Positions 6,978 to 11,832 of a stretch of DNA of 12,346 nucleotides are shown piece after piece (the stretch's first letter is position 1; each line of letters opens with the position of its first letter). The notes beneath the pieces are model-generated. The model was not told where the DNA came from, searched no databases, and saw nothing but the letters and a program-made list of their open reading frames with translations. The stretch is from Candidatus Portnoybacteria bacterium CG10_big_fil_rev_8_21_14_0_10_36_7 (GTDB taxonomy: Bacteria; Patescibacteriota; Minisyncoccia; Portnoybacterales; PFDW01): contig PFDW01000074.1 in assembly GCA_002793835.1 (NCBI GenBank), positions 1-12,346 on the forward strand, given 5' to 3'. The position numbers and the translations under genes are program-made.

Positions 6978-7844
6978 ATGGCAAATTTAGAATTGGCAAA
7001 AATTTTATATCGGATGGCAGAGTATATGAATAATATAAAATTTAAACCCCGTGCTTATGAAAAAGTAGCTCAGGTAATAGAAGCGATACCGGATGACATT
7101 GCGAGTATATATCAGAAAAAAGGGAGAAAAGCGATACTTGATATTGAGGGTGTGGGTGAGGGTATTGCCGATAAGATTGAGGAATTTATTACAACCGGAA
7201 AAATAATTGAATATGAGAAATTAAAAAAAGAATGTCCAGTAGACTTGGATTCTTTAACATCCGTTGAGGGGCTGGGGCCTAAAAAAATAAAAATTCTCTA
7301 TGAAGAGTTAGGTATAAAAAATTTAGTGGATTTAGAAAAATTAGTGAGAAGTAGGGAGATAAGTAAACTGGAACATTTCGGTGTTAAATCAGAGGAAAAT
7401 ATTTTACGCGGAATTGAATTCCAAAAAAAAGGTCATGGCCGTATCTTGTTGTTGGATGCTATGTTATTGTCGAACCTATTCGAAAGTAGACTGTCAAATA
7501 TAGACGGCGTTTCTCGAGCTATGACGGTAGGCTATATAAGGCGACGAAAAGATACAGTTGGTGATATTGATATTTTAGTTATAGCTAAGAATGCTAAGGT
7601 TGTTATGACATATTTTACAACAATGTCAGAGGTGCACGAAATTTTAGCCATAGGTGAAACCAAAGCATCAGTTAAATTAAAAAATGGTATTGACGCAGAC
7701 ATTCGAATTATAAAATCTAAAAGTTTTGGTTCAGCTTTACAATATTTTACAGGCTCTAAAGACCACAACGTGGAGCTTCGAAAAATTGCACAAGACAAAG
7801 GTTTCAAATTAAATGAGTATGGTTTATGGCAGGAAAAAAAATAA
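6978..7844 (+). CDS. polX: Family-X DNA polymerase, polymerase half (HhH + POLXc)
   Basis: This 288-residue open frame matches the N-terminal half of bacterial PolX (about 570 aa): an HhH lyase-like domain (residues 1-80, with IEGVGEGIADKIEEF), a second HhH (LTSVEGLGPKKI), then the nucleotidyltransferase core. The catalytic aspartates are visible: Asp196 and Asp198 in VGDIDIL and Asp241 in IDADIRII. YFTGSKDHNVELRKIA near the end is the thumb signature. The GS phosphate-binding motif reads Gly185-Tyr186, an odd substitution. The frame ends in TAA directly after an A8 run, exactly where the normal linker to the PHP domain should continue, and the continuation is found in the -1 frame. PolX fills short gaps in base-excision repair in the cytoplasm. 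Confidence 0.88.
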   Translation: MANLELAKILYRMAEYMNNIKFKPRAYEKVAQVIEAIPDDIASIYQKKGRKAILDIEGVGEGIADKIEEFITTGKIIEYEKLKKECPVDLDSLTSVEGLGPKKIKILYEELGIKNLVDLEKLVRSREISKLEHFGVKSEENILRGIEFQKKGHGRILLLDAMLLSNLFESRLSNIDGVSRAMTVGYIRRRKDTVGDIDILVIAKNAKVVMTYFTTMSEVHEILAIGETKASVKLKNGIDADIRIIKSKSFGSALQYFTGSKDHNVELRKIAQDKGFKLNEYGLWQEKK

Positions 7845-8689
7845 TTTCTGGGGGAGAAGAGAAAAGCATATATGAAGCTTTATCTATGGATTATATAGAG
7901 CCGGAACCTAGAGAGATGAGAGGGGAAATAGATTGTGCCCAAAAACACAATTTGCCAAATTTGGTGGATATACAAGATATCAGAGATGATTTGCAAATGC
8001 ATTCGGTCTGGTCCGATGGTACGTGTTCAATTAAAGAGCTAGCAAAACAGGCAATGTGTTTAGGTCATGAATATATTGCGATTACTGATCACATCGGGCA
8101 TTTGGTAATTGCTGGTGCATTAAATGAAAAAGAAATTAAAAAACAGTGGGAGGAGATTGATAAATTAAATAATCTGTTTGGTGGATCTATAAAGATACTT
8201 AAGGGCGGGGAAGTGGATATAAATGCGGATGGATCAATGGCCTGTTCTGATGAAATTTTGTCTCAATTTGATATTGTCCTGGGGTCACTTCATTCTCAAT
8301 TTAAAATGCCAAAAGATGAGATGACGAAAAGGGTCGTAAGAGCAATGCAAAATGTCCATGTTGATGTTATAGCGCATCCAACTACCCGAGTTATTGGCAG
8401 GCGTGATGAAGTAGCGTTTGATTGGGAAACGATCTTTAAAATAGCTAAGAAGACAAAAACAATCCTAGAAATTAATGCCAACCCAGATAGGGCTGATTTG
8501 AGTGATGTTAATGCTTTAAGAGCAATCAATGAAGGCGTTATGCTTTCTTTGGGCACAGATGCTCACAGGAAGGAGCAATTACAAAATATACAATTTGGGG
8601 TATATCAGGCTCGGCGGGCTTGGGCGACCAAAGGCAGCATTGCCAACACTCTTGGTTTAGATAATTTATTAAAACAATTGCGTCAATAA
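7826..8689 (+). CDS. polX: PolX C-terminal half: PHP nuclease domain in the -1 frame
   Basis: This 287-residue frame overlaps the polymerase half by 19 bases. Its opening residues (KKIISGGEEKSIYEALSM, then DYIEPEPREMRGE) are the normal PolX interdomain linker, so the two frames are one ancestral gene. PHP motifs follow: DLQMH-WSDG (Gln57, His59; the first His of HxH is Gln), ITDH (Asp88, His89), GGEVDI, LGSLHS, IAHPT, EINANP and TDAH. In PolX this domain provides 3'-5' exonuclease and AP-endonuclease activity. ATG at 7826 lies before the linker and lacks a clear ribosome site, so a fused product by slippage, or coupled re-initiation giving a separate PHP protein, are both possible. Every conserved block is intact, which argues against a dead gene. 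Confidence 0.82.
   Translation: MAGKKIISGGEEKSIYEALSMDYIEPEPREMRGEIDCAQKHNLPNLVDIQDIRDDLQMHSVWSDGTCSIKELAKQAMCLGHEYIAITDHIGHLVIAGALNEKEIKKQWEEIDKLNNLFGGSIKILKGGEVDINADGSMACSDEILSQFDIVLGSLHSQFKMPKDEMTKRVVRAMQNVHVDVIAHPTTRVIGRRDEVAFDWETIFKIAKKTKTILEINANPDRADLSDVNALRAINEGVMLSLGTDAHRKEQLQNIQFGVYQARRAWATKGSIANTLGLDNLLKQLRQ
7834..7841 (+). promoter_or_regulatory. A8 slippery run joining the two PolX frames
   Basis: In the polymerase frame the run reads GAA AAA AAA TAA, which contains the -1 slippery heptamer A AAA AAA with a stop codon next in the A site. A -1 step here restores a full-length PolX. I see no downstream stem-loop and no upstream Shine-Dalgarno-like stimulator at the usual distance, so transcript slippage or a homopolymer base-call error compete with programmed frameshifting. 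Confidence 0.55.
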
Positions 8690-8718
8690 GAGAAGAGTAG
8701 TAATATTTAATTGCTAAA

Positions 8719-9108
8719 ATGAAATTTAAACAATTAATCTATTTGTATGCACCACCAGTTTTACTGATGATACTAATTTATTATTTATCATTGCAATCGT
8801 CTTTTCCTGTGGTTAATGATCAGAATTTAAGCTATTGGACTGATTTTGTTTTAAAAAAGATTGCCCATATGTTTGTATATGGACTGTTAATGTTTTTTTG
8901 GTTTAGGGCTTTAAATGATAAACTGTCAGTTAAGGAGGCACTTATCTTGGCATTGGTTATTGTAGTGATATATGCAGTTTCCGATGAGCTTCATCAAACA
9001 TTTGTTCCCGAGCGAGAAGGAACCATTAGAGATGTTTTGATTGATTCGGTATCTGCTCTAATCGTTGGTTGGTCTATTTTTTCTAAACAAAAAAACGCCT
9101 CTATTTGA
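8719..9108 (+). CDS. VanZ-like family membrane protein
   Basis: This 129-residue protein has four hydrophobic segments (about 5-24, 47-66, 72-90 and 105-122). The VanZ-like signature is clear: KKIAHMFVYGLL around residue 50, then SDELHQTFVPEREGTIRDVLIDSVSA (residues about 89-114; conserved D-E-hQ-fvP-R-g---Dv-iD). The family is known from the teicoplanin-resistance protein VanZ, but most members are chromosomal and of unknown function, so no resistance should be read from this. It begins 29 bases after the PolX PHP frame. A weak TTTAAT lies exactly 7 bases before the ATG, and no ribosome site is evident. Its last codons form the left arm of the terminator. Confidence 0.82.
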   Translation: MKFKQLIYLYAPPVLLMILIYYLSLQSSFPVVNDQNLSYWTDFVLKKIAHMFVYGLLMFFWFRALNDKLSVKEALILALVIVVIYAVSDELHQTFVPEREGTIRDVLIDSVSALIVGWSIFSKQKNASI

Positions 9109-9119
9109 GACGTTTTTTT
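9089..9119 (+). terminator. Bidirectional terminator between the convergent vanZ-like gene and rplT
   Basis: Seven A + CG + CTC (9089-9101, with one unpaired C at 9098) pair with GAG + CG + seven T (9107-9119). The loop contains the stop codon of the VanZ-like gene. On the minus strand it lies 5 bases beyond the rplT stop and also ends in a T run, so it serves both units. Confidence 0.9.
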
Positions 9120-9124
9120 AAGGA

Positions 9125-9469
9125 TTACTTTTTTACTGCTGCAACAATTTCGTTAAATATTGTTGGGTGATTTTTAGCTAGTTGAGCCAAGACTTTTCTG
9201 TCAATAACTATTTTCGCCTTTTTCATCTGGTTTATGAAAACGCTGTATTTCATATTTTGTGCTCGTAATAGTGCATTAATCTTAATGTTCCATAGTGATC
9301 TCATAACTCGTTTTTTCTTTTTTCGGTCACTATAGGCTCTACTTTGAGCATGCATTAATGCATCTTTCGCTAGACGAAATTTAGATTTTCGTCCCCAACG
9401 ATAACCTTTGGCCTGACTGATTACATTTTTGCGCCTTTTTTTTGAGGCGACGGATCGTTTTATTCTCAT
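9125..9469 (-). CDS. rplT: 50S ribosomal protein L20
   Basis: This 114-residue, very basic protein matches L20 throughout: RIKRSVASKKRRKNVISQAKGYRWGRKSKFRLAKDA at the N-terminus is the long RNA-binding arm, and SLWNIKINALLRAQNMKYSVFINQMKKA is the globular domain. It binds 23S rRNA early in 50S assembly and in some bacteria represses its own operon. It starts 5 bases after rpmI ends, is the last gene of the infC-rpmI-rplT operon, and is closed by the shared terminator. Its length is normal. I see no rRNA-mimic leader for L20 autoregulation upstream. Confidence 0.97.
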   Translation of the reverse strand: MRIKRSVASKKRRKNVISQAKGYRWGRKSKFRLAKDALMHAQSRAYSDRKKKKRVMRSLWNIKINALLRAQNMKYSVFINQMKKAKIVIDRKVLAQLAKNHPTIFNEIVAAVKK

Positions 9470-9474
9470 AGAAT

Positions 9475-9675
9475 TTATTTAGATGTATAAGGAATCATTT
9501 TTCGTAAGTTTTCATGGTCAGTCGAAGCAACTTCTTTGGTTTGCCTTTTCCGTCGTGTTACGTTGCCACTTTCTTTGACATTAAAATGGTTAACGCACGA
9601 AGGACGTCTAACAAATTTACCAGTTGAGGTAACCTTTAATCTTTTTTGGACCGATCGATTATTTTTTATTTTCAT
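9475..9675 (-). CDS. rpmI: 50S ribosomal protein L35
   Basis: This 66-residue basic protein has the L35 pattern: KIKNNRSVQKRLKVTSTGKFVRR, then a histidine in the middle (CVNHF) and a C-terminal RKMIPY. Its ATG overlaps the infC stop in an ATGA (9672-9675), so translation is coupled to infC. No Shine-Dalgarno site precedes it, consistent with coupling. The position between infC and rplT is the near-universal bacterial order. Confidence 0.95.
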   Translation of the reverse strand: MKIKNNRSVQKRLKVTSTGKFVRRPSCVNHFNVKESGNVTRRKRQTKEVASTDHENLRKMIPYTSK

Positions 9676-10145
9676 TGTTTTTTTACTATATACATTGATA
9701 GGCCATATCGTTGGTTTTCTGGTTGCTTCTCAACAACGTATTCTAAGTTAAGCATTTTTAAAAATTCTTCAATTTTTTCTTTTGCAAAGCCTTTAAGGGC
9801 CTTCTCTCTCCCGCGGAGTGCCATATCAATTTTAAGTCGGTGGCCTTCATTTAAAAATTTTTCTGCTTGTTTCGCTCTGGTTTCCATATCGTGTCCAGAA
9901 ATCCTTGGTGTCAGTCTAACGCTTTTGATTTCTATAACCGTGCGTTTACTTTTGTTTTGTTTCTCTTCTTTCTGTAATTGATAAACATATTTTCCAAAAT
10001 CTAGTATTTTGCATACGGGGGGAGTGGCTCTATCGGCTACTTCTACTAAATCAAGCCCTCGTTCTTTAGCGATTTGGAGGGCTTGCGAAGTATTCACTAC
10101 GCCCATTTGCTGACCGTTTTCGTTTATCAACCGAACTTTCGGCAC
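9672..10145 (-). CDS. infC: Translation initiation factor IF-3
   Basis: Counted from the GTG at 10145 the protein has 157 residues and contains both IF3 domains: VRLINENGQQMGVV and LVEVADRATPPVCKILDFGKY in the N-domain, then VRLTPRISGHDMETRAKQAEKFLNEGHRLKI and the ALRGRE segment in the C-domain. IF3 binds 30S, keeps the subunits apart and checks the start codon. The GTG falls inside the conserved N-terminal motif: the eleven codons before it read on in frame as a good IF3 N-terminus, and the only plausible starts there are ATT (10178) or ATA (10172). The true gene therefore probably begins at a rare codon, as E. coli infC does. Only 31 bases separate the ATT from the tmRNA 3' end. Confidence 0.95.
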   Translation of the reverse strand: MPKVRLINENGQQMGVVNTSQALQIAKERGLDLVEVADRATPPVCKILDFGKYVYQLQKEEKQNKSKRTVIEIKSVRLTPRISGHDMETRAKQAEKFLNEGHRLKIDMALRGREKALKGFAKEKIEEFLKMLNLEYVVEKQPENQRYGLSMYIVKKQ

Positions 10146-10178
10146 TCTTATTTGATTGTTGGATCTTGGTATTTTAAT
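10143..10178 (-). promoter_or_regulatory. infC: Likely IF3 N-terminal extension with a non-AUG start (AUU or AUA)
   Basis: Read on the minus strand from 10178, codons ATT-AAA-ATA-CCA-AGA-TCC-AAC-AAT-CAA-ATA-AGA-GTG give I/M-KIPRSNNQIRV, which joins PKVRLI to make the IF3 motif N-x-QIR-x-P-x-VRLI. The frame is closed by a TAA seven codons before the ATT (near 10201), and no ATG, GTG or TTG lies between. An AUU start is the known basis of IF3 self-regulation in E. coli. No Shine-Dalgarno site is seen. A TATAAA at 10187-10182 on this strand could be a -10. Confidence 0.6.
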
Positions 10179-10208
10179 GTTTTTATATTTTGTAAACTTT
10201 TAAATTGT

Positions 10209-10578
10209 GGAGATGGCGAGAGTTGAACTCGCGTCCAAAAAGTTGTGTTAAATAAAATCTACAAGCATATCGGACTTGTTTTTTTCGGTTTGAAAATATT
10301 AAGTCCGCGAAATCATTCAAACCAAAGCTTTTTAATATTTCGATTGACTGTCAAAAGCAAGCGTCAACCCAAGCCTAATAATAACACCGGTTGTTCATCT
10401 ATTAGACATCGATGAGCCGATGGCTAAAGCGATTATTACGCTAAAGCTAAAGCTGGTGCAGCAAATGCTGTCCTTAGCTTTGAAAATAAGTTGGCATTTA
10501 TTGGTGCCTTTGAAGTTTATTGAGATTCACTCAGCTTGCATTTATTTAATGTGCTTTTTGTCGAGGCCTTTCATCCCC
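10209..10578 (-). ncRNA. ssrA: tmRNA (transfer-messenger RNA), one-piece
   Basis: The 5' end GGGGATG (10578-10572) pairs with CATCTCC (10215-10209) as a 7-bp acceptor stem with one G-U pair. The 5' side continues GGCCTCGAC, matching the universal tmRNA start. The 3' side has GGACGCGAGTTCAACTCTCGCC, a T-arm with GCGAG/CTCGC stem and TTCAA loop. The tag frame is preceded by an AATAAAT block, like the resume site of E. coli. After the discriminator A the genome reads CA, not CCA, so the tail must be completed by the CCA-adding enzyme. The RNA rescues stalled ribosomes with SmpB, whose gene lies just upstream on the same strand. No terminator follows, so the RNA is probably cut from a transcript that runs into infC. 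Confidence 0.93.
10439..10495 (-). other. ssrA: tmRNA tag-peptide reading frame (19 codons)
   Basis: From the resume codon GCC at 10495 the frame reads ANLFSKLRTAFAAPALALA and then two stop codons TAA TAA (10438-10433). The start ALA-ASN and the hydrophobic alanine-rich end are typical proteolysis tags. The length is about twice the usual 10 residues, and the end is ALALA rather than ALAA. The last codons repeat GCTTTA, and the same motif recurs just after the stops, probably for a pseudoknot. Confidence 0.8.
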
Positions 10579-10626
10579 GCCCGCAACGCTTCGCAAACGA
10601 GCTTGCTCGCGTAGCGATGCGGGCGG
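10577..10626 (-). repeat. G+C-rich palindrome abutting the tmRNA 5' end
   Basis: A 9-bp arm (10626-10618, CCGCCCGCA on the minus strand) pairs with 10585-10577 (TGCGGGCGG). Inside are CGCT/AGCG and CGAG/CTCG stems with a CAAG loop. The arm includes the first two G of mature tmRNA. The base composition is far above that of the surroundings, as in dispersed palindromic (REP-like) repeats, but no second copy is in the window. A competing hairpin GCGGG-ACCG-CCCGC (10632-10619) uses the same 5' arm. Confidence 0.7.
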
Positions 10627-10664
10627 TCCCGCTTGTATCTCTACGCAAAGCACTATGGGCGAGG

Positions 10665-10685
10665 TCTCTTTAGAGACTAAAGAGA
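10665..10685 (-). repeat. Perfect 9-bp inverted repeat in the tmRNA leader
   Basis: TCTCTTTAG and CTAAAGAGA (10665-10673 with 10677-10685) enclose a 3-base loop. It is not followed by a T run, so it is not a terminator. It lies a few bases after the predicted start of the ssrA transcript and may protect or mark the 5' end. Confidence 0.6.
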
Positions 10686-10698
10686 GGGAATGTCGCTT

Positions 10699-10726
10699 AA
10701 TCTATTTTTTAAATATTTTCTGTCAA
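10699..10726 (-). promoter_or_regulatory. Promoter for ssrA
   Basis: On the minus strand a consensus TTGACA (10726-10721), a 16-base spacer and TAGATT (10704-10699). Transcription would begin near 10692, about 114 nt before mature tmRNA. This is the only perfect -35 on the minus strand here. The stretch from it to the smpB stop (10727-10865) holds no gene or terminator that I can support. Confidence 0.6.
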
Positions 10727-10865
10727 ATCCAGTTTTCAGCGATTTTTTGTCGATATCGCTAACCCAGAATTATGCTCTTATAGTCTGCGCCTTAAATTGT
10801 TTGTATACCCAACATATAGCTGTCCATCTTTTATGCTTTTAAGTACATAAATAAAGTACATGTTT

Positions 10866-11315
10866 TCATTCCTTTATCCTAAGTGCTCTAGCAATATTGC
10901 GTTGAGCGTCTTTGCGGGCGAGTACTTGGCGCTTGTCAAATTTCTTCTTGGATCTAGCCAAGCCTATTTCAAGCTTGATTAATCCTCTAGTAGAGTATAC
11001 ACGAATTGGGATTAAAGTCAATCTTTCTTCCTTGAATTTACCTAGTAAATAATCGATTTCTTGGCGTTTAAGTAGCAATTTACGAGTTTGCTCTGGGTCA
11101 TACCCCGGTAATGGGCCAGCATTTTTATAAGGGGAGATATGAGCATTAAGCAACCATGCTTCGTTACGCTGAATAATGACATAAGCACCTTTTAGGCTCA
11201 TTTGCCCTGTTTTGACCGATTTTACTTCTTGTCCGCTCAATACTAAACCAGCCTCGATTTTTTTAAGGATTTTGTAGTCGAATATAGCCAGTTTATTGTA
11301 TGCATATTCTGGCAT
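10866..11315 (-). CDS. smpB: SsrA-binding protein SmpB
   Basis: This 149-residue protein shows the SmpB sequence throughout: NKLAIFDYKILKKIEAGLVLSGQEVKSVKTGQMSLKGAYV, EAWLLNAHISPYKNA, RKLLLKRQEIDYLLGK and LTLIPIRVYSTRGLIKLEIGLARSKKKFDKRQ. It forms an OB-fold barrel that binds the tRNA-like part of tmRNA. The basic C-terminal tail (KKKFDKRQVLARKDAQRNIARALRIKE) enters the mRNA channel and is of normal length. The gene lies 287 bases upstream of its RNA partner on the same strand. The start ATG at 11315 has no ribosome site. A loose TGCTAATTT lies a few bases before it, so it may be nearly leaderless too (weak). Confidence 0.96.
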   Translation of the reverse strand: MPEYAYNKLAIFDYKILKKIEAGLVLSGQEVKSVKTGQMSLKGAYVIIQRNEAWLLNAHISPYKNAGPLPGYDPEQTRKLLLKRQEIDYLLGKFKEERLTLIPIRVYSTRGLIKLEIGLARSKKKFDKRQVLARKDAQRNIARALRIKE

Positions 11316-11560
11316 TATTTAAAATTAGCATAAAATTTGGCATTTGACTAATCATTGTTTCTGCATTGTCATATTTTATTACATTATAAAATTAAGATAA
11401 TTAGTAATAGGTTTTGCATCTAAGAAGTAAAATTTAATAGTTGACAAAATTATATGTATAAAATATTGCTTTATTTATTAAACAATTTATAATAAAAGTT
11501 AAACAAAGTTATTTAACAAATAATAATAAGGAAATTAAAATAATTTTCAAAAGGTGGAAA
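11316..11560. other. Very A/T-rich divergent intergenic region
   Basis: These 245 bases separate smpB (leftward) from the small membrane-protein gene (rightward). I find no open frame or RNA gene. Besides the rightward promoter listed separately, there is an isolated TTGACA at 11441-11446 with no good -10 at the right spacing, and on the minus strand a TATAAT around 11380-11390 that could start smpB transcription with a leader of about 60 nt. Confidence 0.5.
11466..11493 (+). promoter_or_regulatory. Promoter for the small membrane protein
   Basis: TTGCTT (11466-11471), a 16-base spacer and consensus TATAAT (11488-11493). The start would be near 11500, giving a leader of about 60 nt that ends in an AAAGGTGG ribosome site at 11550-11557. 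Confidence 0.55.
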
Positions 11561-11767
11561 ATGTGTTTGGCATGTGCCGTGTGTAGTTTATTTGTTATTT
11601 ATCTTGCATATTTTTCGGCTAAGTTCCTTTTATTCCTTATAGTCGGTGGATTGGTGTTAGCATTTTTTTTAATGATTGCGAATATAGCCATAGACGTTAT
11701 GGTGCTGTATTTGGTGTTAATCGTTATTTTCAGTTTTGAGGTACTTTTTGAGATAATGGCTAGTTAA
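11561..11767 (+). CDS. Small two-helix membrane protein, 68 aa
   Basis: I do not recognise a family. The protein is almost wholly hydrophobic: MCLACAVCSLFVIYLAYF, a short turn with KFLL, a glycine pair, then long hydrophobic stretches to residue 66. Two or three membrane helices are likely. Three cysteines (2, 5, 8) crowd the N-terminus, and the first could resemble a lipobox only loosely. The gene is supported by more than its open frame: a plausible promoter, a ribosome site 4 bases before the ATG, and a perfect terminator 9 bases after the stop. It is a complete one-gene unit between smpB and argS. Its function is unknown; toxin or stress membrane peptides have this look, but nothing here shows that. 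Confidence 0.65.
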   Translation: MCLACAVCSLFVIYLAYFSAKFLLFLIVGGLVLAFFLMIANIAIDVMVLYLVLIVIFSFEVLFEIMAS

Positions 11768-11776
11768 AATTCCTCT

Positions 11777-11802
11777 AGCCCCAGTACCTACTGGGGCTTT
11801 TT
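11777..11802 (+). terminator. Rho-independent terminator after the small membrane protein
   Basis: A perfect stem AGCCCCAGTA / TACTGGGGCT (11777-11786 with 11789-11798), effectively 8 bp with a TACCTA loop, followed by four further T. Confidence 0.95.
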
Positions 11803-11819
11803 ATTTTCATTTTTTGCGT

Positions 11820-11825
11820 TATAAT
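11820..11825 (+). promoter_or_regulatory. -10 element giving a leaderless argS transcript
   Basis: Consensus TATAAT with exactly 7 bases before the argS ATG at 11833, the same geometry as ahead of endoQ. No -35 can be named: the region is the T tract of the preceding terminator. No Shine-Dalgarno site exists between it and the ATG. Confidence 0.6.
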
Positions 11826-11832
11826 AGACACA

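Noticed and set aside
8719..9108. Glycopeptide-resistance gene (vanZ)
   Set aside because: Only the broad VanZ-like fold is present and there is no van cluster; the general family is widespread with unknown role.
9536..9981. Two plus-strand open frames across rpmI and infC
   Set aside because: Antisense to highly conserved translation genes; their residues show no family pattern.
10420..10614. Plus-strand open frame of 64 codons
   Set aside because: It lies antisense to tmRNA and the adjoining palindrome; it has no ribosome site, and tmRNA explains the sequence.
10665..10685. Terminator for smpB at the 9-bp inverted repeat
   Set aside because: No T run follows on the minus strand, and it lies after the predicted ssrA promoter.
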